Of a DNA stretch of 21,323 nt, positions 1-7,369 are shown in pieces. The stretch is from assembly GCA_048061315.1 (NCBI GenBank), contig JBGMRJ010000047.1, forward strand, positions 1 through 21,323. Reading direction: 5' to 3'. Within the stretch, counting starts at the first letter, position 1. Every line of letters begins with the position of its first letter. Origin of the DNA: CAYQUC01 sp048061315 (GTDB lineage Bacteria; Pseudomonadota; Gammaproteobacteria; UBA6429; Thiohalophilaceae). The translations under genes were made by a program, and so were the position numbers. Below the pieces are notes generated by a model that was not told where the DNA came from, did not search any database, and saw only the letters and a program-made list of their open reading frames with translations.

Positions 1-402
1 ATCAATATCACCGGAACAGGTTACGCAGCTCAGGAACAAAAACCGTATTACATTAGAATTGATGGTCAACCAGAAGAAATTCTTGTTGAGAATTTAACAC
101 AAATGGAAATGGCTGGTGGTCAACAATCGAGTGGCAATATAAAAATAGCATCAAAATCAATACAAGGTAAACGTCCGCGAGCCACTAACCCCGGTGATGT
201 AACAACGTCAATGCCTGGAACGATAGTTGAAGTATTTGTTGCTGTTGGTGATACAGTTAAAGCAGGTGCTCCAGTACTCATAACAGAAGCCATGAAAATG
301 GAAACTGAAATCCAAGCCCCGATTGATGGTACAATCAAAGCCGTCCATGTTTCTAAAGGTGATACAATAAATCCTGATGAAGCATTAATTGAAATTACCT
401 GA
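1..402 (+). CDS. Oxaloacetate decarboxylase alpha / pyruvate carboxylase B-type subunit, C-terminal part
   Basis: The reading frame is open from base 1 and ends with TGA at 400-402, so only the last 133 residues of a longer protein are present. The C-terminal half is a biotinyl-carrier domain: it has the EAMKME signature, with the biotin-accepting lysine codon at 295-297, and the usual downstream APIDGTI and KGDTINPDEALIEI strands. The preceding stretch (PYYIRIDGQPEEILVENL) and the PGDVTTSMPGTIVEV linker resemble OadA/PycB-type subunits more than acetyl-CoA carboxylase AccB. By family knowledge, the missing N-terminus would be the carboxyltransferase TIM barrel acting on oxaloacetate or pyruvate. 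OadA and PycB cannot be told apart without the upstream genes (an oadG/oadB partner or a biotin carboxylase). The yceF gene follows after 15 bases on the same strand, so the two may be cotranscribed. Confidence 0.85.
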   Translation: MNITGTGYAAQEQKPYYIRIDGQPEEILVENLTQMEMAGGQQSSGNIKIASKSIQGKRPRATNPGDVTTSMPGTIVEVFVAVGDTVKAGAPVLITEAMKMETEIQAPIDGTIKAVHVSKGDTINPDEALIEIT

Positions 403-417
403 ATACTTTGTAAAATC

Positions 418-996
418 ATGACTACTATTATATTGGCATCAACATCACCCTATAGAAAAGAAATATTAAATAAACTTCAAATTCCATTTTTGACTTGTGC
501 TCCCGATATTGACGAGCAAGCAATCGAAAATGAGAAACCGGAAGAACTGGTGCAACGATTAGCTATCGAAAAAGCTCATGCGTGTGTCGACAAGAGTGAC
601 AACGCACTGATTATTGGATCTGATCAGGTTGCTGTGATTGATAATGAGATTATTGGTAAACCCCATAACCATGAAAATGCACTAAAACAACTTCAAAAAG
701 CATCTGGGAAAAAAGTCACTTTTTTAACCGGCCTGTGCTTACTAAATACCAAAACCAAACAACATCAGGTAGATGTTGTACCATTCAAGGTTTTATTCAG
801 AGACTTAAGCGAGTCTCAAATTGAAAATTACTTGCTAAAAGAACAACCTTACAATAGCGCTGGTAGTTTTAAATCTGAAGGTCTTGGAATTTGTTTATTC
901 GAAAAGTTAATTGGTGATGACCCCAATACTTTGATTGGGTTGCCACTAATAAGACTGACTAAAATGTTAGAACAGGAAAATTTTAATATTTTGTAA
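418..996 (+). CDS. yceF: Maf-family nucleotide pyrophosphatase, YceF type (m7GTP pyrophosphatase)
   Basis: This 192-residue protein has the usual Maf length. It begins with the N-terminal signature ILASTSPYRKEIL and carries IIGSDQV, which holds the catalytic aspartate, followed by EIIGKP. A later block, NSAGSFKSEGLGICLFEKL then DPNTLIGLPL, matches my memory of E. coli YceF closely, which favours the m7GTP-specific YceF subgroup over YhdE (dTTP/UTP). The role would be cytoplasmic house-cleaning of modified nucleotides. The gene starts 15 bases after the biotin-carrier gene, with no obvious Shine-Dalgarno sequence, which suggests translational coupling or weak initiation. In many gammaproteobacteria this gene lies in the same direction as rluC and sppA, upstream of yceD-rpmF; here it converges on sppA and no yceD or rpmF follows. 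Confidence 0.93.
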   Translation: MTTIILASTSPYRKEILNKLQIPFLTCAPDIDEQAIENEKPEELVQRLAIEKAHACVDKSDNALIIGSDQVAVIDNEIIGKPHNHENALKQLQKASGKKVTFLTGLCLLNTKTKQHQVDVVPFKVLFRDLSESQIENYLLKEQPYNSAGSFKSEGLGICLFEKLIGDDPNTLIGLPLIRLTKMLEQENFNIL

Positions 997-1002
997 TGTT
1001 TA

Positions 1003-1082
1003 CCGCCAAGGCGTCAAGGACGCAAAGAAAATCAAAATTATATTTTTAATGTTTTCCTTTGCGCTCTTTGCGGCTTTGCGGC
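1003..1082. repeat. Imperfect inverted repeat of CGCAAAG-like units
   Basis: The left arm (1003-1031) runs ccgccaaggcgtc, then aaggacgcaaagaaaa. The right arm (1053-1082) begins ttttcctttgcgctc and ends ctttgcggc. The reverse complement of the right arm contains three CGCAAAG/CGCAAAGG units, and the left arm has one exact and related degenerate units. The spacer (1032-1052) is A+T only apart from a single C and G. The element fills the space between the convergent stops of yceF and sppA. It could fold in RNA from either strand and act as a bidirectional terminator or mRNA end, or it could be a dispersed REP/MITE-like element. Confidence 0.7.
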
Positions 1083-1092
1083 TAAAAAATAT

Positions 1093-2076
1093 TTACCGAA
1101 GCTCGACTGAATTTAAACCTAATGCTGACGATATTGTTGCGCCAAAGGAAGCACCAAATTGTTTCGCAAACTGATCAAGGTATGATGGTTTCGGCGTGAA
1201 ATCGACGATCTCTTCAGCTTTAATTATTTCACGAGCGACATAGCTACTGCTGCCCAGGCCATCGACTAGACCCATTGCGACACTTTGTTCACCTGTCCAG
1301 ACATAACCTGAATACAAATTAGGCGAGTCTTTTAAACGATCGCCTCGGCCTTTTTTAACAACATTAATAAATTGTTGATGAATGCTACCGAGCATTTTTT
1401 CTATGTGTTTTATATCTTCTTTTTTTGCCGGGGTGAAAGGATCCAGGAAGCCTTTATTTGCGCCTGCGGTATATAAGCGTCGTTCAACACCAATTTTTTT
1501 CATGGTATCGACAAAGCCAAAACCATTCATCAGTACACCAATTGAACCAACTATACTGGCTTTATCAGCATAAATTTTATCTGCTGCGGACGCAATGTAA
1601 TAACCACCGGACGCACAAACATCAACAATAACAGCATAAACGGGTATGTCTTTATTTTTTTCACGTAAACGATGAATTTCATCATTAATGTAACCGGATT
1701 GAACCGGGCTACCACCAGGGCTGTTAATTCTTAATATGATGCCTTTTGTATTTTTATTCTTAAAAGCTTCTCGAAGACCTGAGATAATGTTATCTGCATT
1801 AGCTTCGGTGCTGCTAGAGATAACGCCCTGAATATTAATTAGCGCGGTGTGTGGTCCGTCTTTGCCTAACTTGGCCATACTATCGTTTTTAGATAATGCT
1901 GCCATGAATATTGCAAGATACCCAAATAACAGTGCAAAGGTTAAAAATTTGAAAAAGATACTCCAGCGTCGGGTGCGGCGTTGTTCGTTTAATGAGGAAA
2001 ATACCAAACGATTGATGATATCTTTGTTCATATCGGAATCACCGGATTGATTCTGATTATCTTCTATATTAGACAT
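1093..2076 (-). CDS. sppA: Signal peptide peptidase SppA, short S49 type
   Basis: This 327-residue protein belongs to the short, single-domain class of S49 serine peptidases (about 300-340 residues) rather than the 618-residue E. coli SppA. A cytoplasmic, charged N-terminus (1-38) precedes one membrane segment (about 39-61), which would place the catalytic domain in the periplasm. The family core is clear: INSPGGSP near 118-124, CASGGYYIAS with the nucleophile Ser156, KASIVGSIGVLM near 172-183, and Lys208 in AGANKGF as the probable general base by analogy with Bacillus SppA. It would degrade signal peptides left in the membrane. It starts 4 bases after the HAD phosphatase stop, and an rluC-HAD-sppA order is familiar from pseudomonads. 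A 100-residue C-terminal extension beyond the Lys is normal for the family. Confidence 0.93.
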   Translation of the reverse strand: MSNIEDNQNQSGDSDMNKDIINRLVFSSLNEQRRTRRWSIFFKFLTFALLFGYLAIFMAALSKNDSMAKLGKDGPHTALINIQGVISSSTEANADNIISGLREAFKNKNTKGIILRINSPGGSPVQSGYINDEIHRLREKNKDIPVYAVIVDVCASGGYYIASAADKIYADKASIVGSIGVLMNGFGFVDTMKKIGVERRLYTAGANKGFLDPFTPAKKEDIKHIEKMLGSIHQQFINVVKKGRGDRLKDSPNLYSGYVWTGEQSVAMGLVDGLGSSSYVAREIIKAEEIVDFTPKPSYLDQFAKQFGASFGATISSALGLNSVELR

Positions 2077-2080
2077 AGCT

Positions 2081-2731
2081 TTACCTTATGTTATTTAGCC
2101 ATTGATGTAATTCGCTGATACATGATACGTTTGTAATAGGTTGATATGCAAGAAGTCGTTCACGACTATGCACTCCATGTGTAATAGCGATTGATTTCAT
2201 CCCAATGTTATTTGCCATTTCAAGATCATATGCAGTATCACCTATCATTAATGAGTGCTGAGCTGAAATATTCAATTCTGTTAAAATTTCAGTTAACATT
2301 TGCGGATCAGGTTTTGACACTGTTTCATCTGCACATCGTGAGCACTCAAAAACATCTTGTAATTGTGTTTTTTTTAATATTCGATTTAATCCATTACGAC
2401 CTTTCCCTGTTGCAATGGCGAGTAATAACCCTTTTTGTTTTAAACCAGTTAACATTTCAATAACACCTTCAAATAATTTAGACGGTGTTGTGTCTTTTTC
2501 AAGAAATTGATCCCGATATTCATCTATAAATAATTGAATTTGCTGTTCAGTAAAATCAGGATACAGCTTCAAAATTGCTTCAGTTAGCCCTAACCCAATT
2601 ATATCTTTTAATAACAGATCCTCTCTCTGCTCAATTTTTAAATGTTCTATGGTAGACCGTAAACAGGAAACGATTTTAGCTTCTGAATCCATAAGCGTAC
2701 CGTCCCAATCAAAAATAATTAATTTATACAT
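2081..2731 (-). CDS. HAD-superfamily phosphatase, phosphoglycolate-phosphatase-like
   Basis: This 216-residue cytoplasmic HAD hydrolase has all four motifs. Motif I is FDWDGTLMDS with nucleophile Asp8 and acid Asp10; motif II is Thr108 in AIATGKG; motif III is Lys140 in VSKPDP; motif IV is MIGDTAYDLEMA with Asp165 and Asp169. A helical cap (C1 type) lies between about residues 15 and 85. The relation is to Gph/PGP-type enzymes, but the substrate cannot be read from sequence alone. The gene lies between rluC (19 bases upstream) and sppA (4 bases downstream) on the same strand, so the three are probably one transcript. The DWDGT form of motif I is common in this operon-associated branch, as I recall it. 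A role in phosphoglycolate or nucleotide salvage is possible but unproven. Confidence 0.9.
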   Translation of the reverse strand: MYKLIIFDWDGTLMDSEAKIVSCLRSTIEHLKIEQREDLLLKDIIGLGLTEAILKLYPDFTEQQIQLFIDEYRDQFLEKDTTPSKLFEGVIEMLTGLKQKGLLLAIATGKGRNGLNRILKKTQLQDVFECSRCADETVSKPDPQMLTEILTELNISAQHSLMIGDTAYDLEMANNIGMKSIAITHGVHSRERLLAYQPITNVSCISELHQWLNNIR

Positions 2732-2750
2732 TATATCGCTAACTACAATT

Positions 2751-3710
2751 TTAATTGATACCTAAATTTTCAATCACGGCTTCCAGTTTTGCATCTAATG
2801 GTGCGCTGATATCATACTGCAGGTTGTTACCGGATTCTTGTGGTATTGAAAATTTTAATGAAAATGCATGTAGAAATAATCGGTTTAAACCAAATTTCTT
2901 CATCTCTTTATCAAACTCGACATCACCGTATTTTGTGTCACCCGCTATCGGATGGCCCTCTGATGCGGTGTGAACTCGAATTTGATGGGTGCGCCCGGTT
3001 TCAATCTTGATATCAACGAGGCTGGCATTCGGTCCTAATTTCAATGGACGAATAATGGTTAATGCTGATTTGCCTGCTTTATTTACTTTAACAATGCGTT
3101 CACCTGATGATAATATATTTTTCATTAGTGGCGAATCAATGCGTTTGGTTTTACGGGGCCATTTACCTTGTACTAAGGCACGATAATGTTTTTCAATATC
3201 ATTATTTTTTAGCTTATCGTGCAAACTTCGAAGTGTGGATCGATCTTTTGCGATAATTAATGTTCCTGAGGTATCACGATCAAGTCTGTGTGCAAGCTCC
3301 AGATAGTCATGTTCTGATCGTGAGGTTCGTAAAATCTCAATAATACCATGACTAATTCCACTGCCACCATGAACAGCAATACCGGATGGTTTATTTAAAA
3401 TTAATAAATGTTTATCTTCAATAAGTATCCTTTGTTCGATATCCTGACATAAGAATTTCGATGGTTTAATGCCTGATTCCCGAGTGGGTAATCGAACCGG
3501 AGGTATTCTTACGCTGTCCCCTTCTTTTAAACGATAAGGGGGTTTAATTCGGCCCTTATTTACTCGTACTTCGCCACTTCGTATAATCCGATAAATTAAA
3601 CTGCGAGGAGCTCCTTTTAGTATTCGTAATAAAAAATTATCGATGCGTTGATCACAATTTTTATGATCTATAACCACAAATTTAACCTGACTATTATCGT
3701 TTTCTTTCAT
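2751..3710 (-). CDS. rluC: 23S rRNA pseudouridine synthase RluC
   Basis: This 319-residue protein has an N-terminal S4 RNA-binding domain (about 19-70: RIDNFLLRIL, SLIYRIIRSGEVRVN) followed by an RsuA/RluA-type pseudouridine synthase domain. The catalytic motif HRLDRDTSG is present with nucleophile Asp144, along with the later GRTHQIRVH and GDTKYGD blocks. By family knowledge RluC modifies U955, U2504 and U2580 of 23S rRNA in E. coli. The assignment to RluC rather than RluD or RluA rests on the S4 domain and on the gene being divergent from rne, the arrangement also seen in E. coli. It is the first gene of the leftward rluC-HAD-sppA group. The start ATG at 3708-3710 gives the normal N-terminal length. 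Confidence 0.93.
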   Translation of the reverse strand: MKENDNSQVKFVVIDHKNCDQRIDNFLLRILKGAPRSLIYRIIRSGEVRVNKGRIKPPYRLKEGDSVRIPPVRLPTRESGIKPSKFLCQDIEQRILIEDKHLLILNKPSGIAVHGGSGISHGIIEILRTSRSEHDYLELAHRLDRDTSGTLIIAKDRSTLRSLHDKLKNNDIEKHYRALVQGKWPRKTKRIDSPLMKNILSSGERIVKVNKAGKSALTIIRPLKLGPNASLVDIKIETGRTHQIRVHTASEGHPIAGDTKYGDVEFDKEMKKFGLNRLFLHAFSLKFSIPQESGNNLQYDISAPLDAKLEAVIENLGIN

Positions 3711-3740
3711 ATTTATCTGTTATATCTTTATGTTAATCGT

Positions 3741-3769
3741 TTGAAGGTCAGCCAATTCATTGTTATAGT
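3741..3769 (+). promoter_or_regulatory. Predicted sigma-70 promoter for rne
   Basis: A TTGAAG element (3741-3746) is followed by a 17-base spacer and a TATAGT element (3764-3769); these match 4/6 and 5/6 of the sigma-70 consensus. Transcription would start near 3776, giving a leader of about 290 bases before the rne start codon. A hairpin can form at the predicted 5' end: 3777-3781 pairs with 3803-3807, and 3784-3786 with 3800-3802. Confidence 0.5.
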
Positions 3770-3775
3770 TACTGA

Positions 3776-4063
3776 TATGTGTAGAGATGAACGAATATCC
3801 TCCACATCATAGGTAAGTAAAAATTACTGTAATTTCAGATTTGCCACCCTAAATTCAAAATACACGGCTTGAGCAAATCTTAACGGTTCAACTCAAATAG
3901 AGTTGATAAATTTAACATACAAAGCGCTCCTACGACATTCTACCATTTCTAGTAAATGGAGATGAATAAGAGTGCGCTATACGATGCAAGCTGATAAACA
4001 GTGCACCGTAAAGTACTCCCACATGGATATGTTGTGGTAGAGCGCTAATATTAAGGTTTTAAA
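3776..4063 (+). promoter_or_regulatory. Long structured 5' leader of rne (possible autoregulatory UTR)
   Basis: No gene is visible in the 353-base interval between rluC and rne; most of it would be untranslated rne leader. Several pairings can be read. CCATTT (3943-3948) pairs perfectly with AAATGG (3954-3959) around a CTAGT loop. AGCGC (3923-3927) pairs with GCGCT (3974-3978), enclosing that hairpin. CCACA (4019-4023) pairs with TGTGG (4033-4037). A second AGCGCT at 4041-4046 could compete for 3923-3928, close to the ribosome site AAGG (4053-4056), which lies 7 bases before the ATG. In E. coli the rne leader is about 360 bases long and its stem-loops let RNase E cleave its own message. A similar role is inferred here from position and structure, not from a matched consensus. 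Confidence 0.55.
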
Positions 4064-6252
4064 ATGAAAAGAATGCTATTTAATGCGACTCAGCAAGAAG
4101 AGTTGCGAGTAGCGATGGTCGAAGGCCAACGCTTATATGATTTAGATATTGAAACAAAACATCGTGAGTCTAAAAAATCCAATATCTACAAGGGTAAAAT
4201 TACTCGAGTAGAACCCAGCCTTGAAGCTGCATTTGTGAACTATGGCGCAGAACGTCATGGTTTCCTGCCCCTTAAACAAATTTCCAGAACGTATTTTGAT
4301 CAAAGCGTCAATCTCTCTGGCGGTAAGGTTAATATCAGAGAAGTAGTCAGCGAAGGTCTGGAAGTTATCGTTCAAATTGATAAAGAAGAACGAGGCAATA
4401 AAGGTGCCGCTCTGACCACATTTACAAGTTTGGCTGGTCGATATCTGGTTTTAATGCCGAATAACCCGAGAGCTGGAGGCGTTTCCCGAAGAATTGAAGG
4501 CGATGAACGTAATGAAGCCAGAGAAGCCATCAGTGGCCTTACAATCCCGGACAATATGGGAATAATTCTTCGTACTGCAGGTCTGGGTAAAAGCACTGAA
4601 GAGTTGCAATGGGATTTAGATTATTTACTACAGCTTTGGGCTTCTATAGATAAGGCTGCGGCTGAAAAACCAGCGCCCTTTTTGATTTATCAAGAAAGTA
4701 ATCTGGTAACGCGCGCCATCCGTGATTATCTGCGGAATGACATCAATGAAATATTAATCGATGAACCCAAGATTTTTAAAGAAGTTCAGGATTTCATGAC
4801 CCAGGTTATGCCTCATAATTTAAGTAAAGTTAAATTTTATGATGATCCGGTTCCATTATTCACCCGCTATCAAATAGAGACTCAAATTGAGTCTGCTTTC
4901 CAACGAGAAGTACGTTTACCTTCTGGTGGTGTTCTGGTTATTGATCCAACTGAGGCGATGATTTCAATCGATATTAACTCAGCCAGAGCTACCAAGGGTG
5001 GTGATATTGAAGAAACTGCTTTAAATACAAATCTTGAAGCGGCTGATGAAATTGCACGACAACTGCGTTTACGGGATATTGGTGGTTTAATCGTAATCGA
5101 CTTTATCGACATGATGCCGACTAAAAATCAGCGTGCGGTTGAAAATCAACTACGTGAATCATTAAAAATAGATCGAGCTCGCGTGCAAGTGGGACGTATC
5201 TCCCGATTTGGTCTGCTTGAAATGTCTCGCCAACGATTAAGAGCATCGCTCGGTGATTCCAGCCAAAATGTTTGCCCACGTTGCGATGGCCAGGGAACAA
5301 TTCGAGGAATTGAATCACTTGCCTTATCCATTTTGCGTGTTATTGAAGAAGAAGCAATGAAAGATAAAACAGCACGCGTTATTGCTGATCTACCGGTTCC
5401 GGTTGCCACGTTCTTGTTAAATGAAAAAAGAGATATCTTATTTGAAATTGAAAGTCGTCAAAGTGTCAATATCACATTAATTCCAAATACTAATCTGGAT
5501 ACCCCTCATTACGAAGTGAAACGTTTAAGAACAATCGATGATGAGTCAGATGTTAAAACACACAGTTATAAGCTGGATGTTAAAGATGTCGATGTTGAAG
5601 TACCTAATAAAGATAAGAACCAAAATGAGCCAGAATTAGAGCAAGCCGCTGTTGGCAGAATCACCCCACAAGTACCTCGTCCTCCCGTAAAACAAAGTAA
5701 CGTCGGTTTATTTCGATATATCTGGACTCTGTTATTTGGTGATGGTTCTAATAAGAAAAAAACGACGAATCAAAATCGTAATAATAGAAATCAAAATAAT
5801 CGTAACAGGAATACTAAACCGCGTAATACCAGTAATCGCGGTCGAAACCAGCAGCGGCGTAATAGTAGTCAAAACAAACGTCCAGATAATCGTAATACGC
5901 AAAATACTAATCCTAATGCGCGTAAAAATGACAATAAGCAAAAACAGCAACAAAATGTTAAAAATGCCACTACCCAGCAAAATCAAAATTCAACGGTGGC
6001 TCAAGCTCCGTCAGAAAGTGGTAATGTCGCTAGCAATAAAAATGATACTACAGCAAATAATGAATCACAAAACACGAAACAACGATCATCAAACAATCGT
6101 CAGCGTCGTGGTGGTCGTCGGCGTAATAGTAATAGTAATCGTCAACAAACAAATAATTCCGACAATACCACTAAGACTGAATCAGCAGCTACTGTAAATA
6201 CGAATGTTCCATCAGGAACAGAACAAAGCACGAATAAAGATCCAAATTTAGC
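4064..6252 (+). CDS. rne: Ribonuclease E, 3' end lost in an assembly gap
   Basis: This is the endonuclease core of the RNA degradosome, which starts mRNA decay and processes rRNA and tRNA precursors. 729 complete codons are present before the Ns. The S1 domain lies at about 35-125. The DNase I-like catalytic region carries Asp303 (SIDINSARATKGG) and Asp346 (VIDFIDM), and the Zn-link is C404-P-R-C407, all numbered exactly as in E. coli. After the small domain (to about 510), an amphipathic stretch at 547-560 (VGLFRYIWTLLFGD) resembles the membrane-targeting helix of enterobacterial RNase E. From about 562 the chain is low-complexity, rich in Asn, Arg, Gln and Thr, with an Arg cluster (RQRRGGRRRNSNSNRQQ) near 678-694 like the RNA-binding AR regions. 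No degradosome partner motif or natural C-terminus is visible because of the gap. The start follows AAGG at 4053-4056. Confidence 0.95.
5702..6246 (+). other. Low-complexity Asn/Arg/Gln-rich tail segment of RNase E
   Basis: The coding sequence here is dominated by aat, cgt, caa and aaa codons and encodes near-repetitive strings such as NRNNRNQNNRNRN. This is the intrinsically disordered scaffold region. Its DNA is internally repetitive in short AAT/CGT/CAA patterns, which may explain why the assembly breaks just downstream at 6253. The membrane-targeting-like helix is at the left edge. Confidence 0.75.
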
Positions 6253-6352
6253 NNNNNNNNNNNNNNNNNNNNNNNNNNNNNNNNNNNNNNNNNNNNNNNN
6301 NNNNNNNNNNNNNNNNNNNNNNNNNNNNNNNNNNNNNNNNNNNNNNNNNNNN
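6253..6352. other. Assembly gap of exactly 100 N
   Basis: Bases 6253-6352 are all N. The round number points to a scaffold placeholder of unknown true length. The reading frame happens to stay open through it (about a one-in-three chance), so gene callers would fuse two unrelated genes. Missing here are at least the 3' end of rne and the 5' part of the FliL-family gene. Confidence 0.97.
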
Positions 6353-6472
6353 GTTAAAGGAAAAGAAAAATTACGTAAAGATGCACTGCTGGCAATACAA
6401 AAAGTACTAAAAGAAAATACCGGTACTGAAGGTGTATCTGAATTGTATTTTACTGGTTTTATTATTCAATAA
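6353..6472 (+). CDS. FliL-family protein, C-terminal 39 residues
   Basis: After the gap the sequence reads VKGKEKLRKDALLAIQKVLK, then ENTGTEGVSELYFTGFIIQ and a TAA stop. This is the hallmark end of FliL proteins: a GKE-LR-EAL helix, a GV-x-x-LYFT strand and a final F(I/V)-(I/V)-Q. RNase E does not end this way. FliL is a single-pass inner-membrane protein with a periplasmic domain that associates with flagellar stators. Whether this is flagellar FliL or one of the stand-alone FliL-like proteins cannot be judged from 39 residues; the lack of fliM after it favours the stand-alone type. It converges on ptp, with only 2 bases between the two stop codons. Confidence 0.75.
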   Translation, partial: VKGKEKLRKDALLAIQKVLKENTGTEGVSELYFTGFIIQ

Positions 6473-6474
6473 AA

Positions 6475-6966
6475 CTATTTTAAAAAACGGTTTTGAATAT
6501 CTTTTAGTAAGCCAGTAGAAGCAGATTCAACTAAATCAAAGACATAATCGAAACCTTGTTCGCCACCATAATAAGGATCAGGTACCTCTGTATCATCATA
6601 GTCTGAAGTGTAATCTAAAAATAATTTTAATTTATCAATCTGGTTTGAAGGACAAATGGATTTAAGTATTTGATAATTGTCATTGTCCATAGCTAAAACA
6701 TAATCAAAATTATTAAAATCTTCTTTTGTTGCACGCCGTGCCCTTAAATCACTTAAATCAATTCCTCGAGTCAGTGCGGTTGCTTGGGCACGACCATCGG
6801 GTGGCTCGCCAACATGGTAAGCATGAGTGCCTGCCGAATCGGTTAAAATAGTGTCGGCAAATTTATGTTTTGCAACCAAAGCTCTAAAAACACCTTCTGC
6901 AGTAGGAGAACGACAAATATTGCCCATGCAAACAAATAAAACTGAGATTTTTAAATTATTATTCAT
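6475..6966 (-). CDS. Low-molecular-weight protein-tyrosine phosphatase
   Basis: This 163-residue protein is the normal length for the family. The P-loop VCMGNICRSPTAEGVF provides the nucleophile Cys13 and Arg19 (the CX5R motif), and the general acid Asp130 lies in EVPDPYYGG. It is a cytoplasmic phosphotyrosine phosphatase. The relatives in this envelope context are often called PtpA or Wzb, and Wzb-type enzymes act on polysaccharide tyrosine kinases; no kinase gene is visible here. In pseudomonad-type layouts a ptp gene lies near rne together with murB and kdsB, neither of which is seen in this window. The start ATG at 6964-6966 has no strong Shine-Dalgarno sequence. A 17-base palindrome lies 22 bases upstream. 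Confidence 0.93.
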   Translation of the reverse strand: MNNNLKISVLFVCMGNICRSPTAEGVFRALVAKHKFADTILTDSAGTHAYHVGEPPDGRAQATALTRGIDLSDLRARRATKEDFNNFDYVLAMDNDNYQILKSICPSNQIDKLKLFLDYTSDYDDTEVPDPYYGGEQGFDYVFDLVESASTGLLKDIQNRFLK

Positions 6967-6987
6967 ACAGTTACAACTAATTAGTGA

Positions 6988-7004
6988 AGTTCACATTATG
7001 AACT
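6988..7004. promoter_or_regulatory. Operator-like palindrome AGTTCA-N5-TGAACT
   Basis: AGTTCA (6988-6993) and TGAACT (6999-7004) are perfect reverse complements separated by CATTA. The site lies in the divergent interval between ptp and the 87-residue gene, within the expected promoter region of ptp. It could bind a dimeric regulator. No known family is assigned. Confidence 0.35.
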
Positions 7005-7104
7005 AAAACATAACAATCCAGTTCAATTAAATCAATACTTTTAATGAATATTACGTTACTCTTTAAGGTATTGGTAGTTTAAGTAATAAGTGGACGTTTA
7101 ATTT

Positions 7105-7368
7105 ATGCCAAATATTAATTTATCGCTTGAGCAACTTCGGACTTTAATTGGAATTCGAGTTATGCATTCAGGTGAGCAATATCAGATAATAGAAGTCATT
7201 GAATCTGACCCGGGATTAATATTGCAAATCTGTAACGATGAAAAGCTGATTCAAGAAAATCAATTTGGTGATGCTACCCGACGGGCTCCTAAAAATGTAA
7301 CAATTCAGGTTTTAACAAAAGATAAAACTGAAATTCACCCTCAGTTTTTAGCCCTGGATCTTATATAA
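7105..7368 (+). CDS. Conserved hypothetical small protein, 87 residues
   Basis: I do not recognise a named family. The 87-residue protein is soluble, with no signal peptide, membrane segment or cysteine pair (one Cys only). It opens with an amphipathic stretch, LSLEQLRTLIGIRVMHSGEQ, followed by alternating hydrophobic strands (YQIIEVIES, GLILQIC) that look like a small all-beta, SH3-like fold. A basic patch DATRRAPKNVTIQVL and a C-terminal HPQFLALDLI follow. I have a weak memory of similar short proteins in other gammaproteobacteria, so it is probably real. It runs opposite to ycaR and ends 1 base before the ycaR stop triplet, and it sits where kdsB often lies. The ribosome site is weak (GTGGA). 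Confidence 0.7.
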   Translation: MPNINLSLEQLRTLIGIRVMHSGEQYQIIEVIESDPGLILQICNDEKLIQENQFGDATRRAPKNVTIQVLTKDKTEIHPQFLALDLI

Positions 7369-7369
7369 A

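Noticed and set aside
120..419. 99-residue open frame on the minus strand opposite the biotin-carrier gene
   Set aside because: It is the antisense shadow of a well-recognised biotinyl domain and has no independent coding features.
5736..6197. A 153-residue open frame on the + strand, shifted relative to rne
   Set aside because: It is an artefact of the low-complexity AAT/CGT/CAA-rich rne tail; its translation is repetitive Ile/Val/Lys with no domain pattern.
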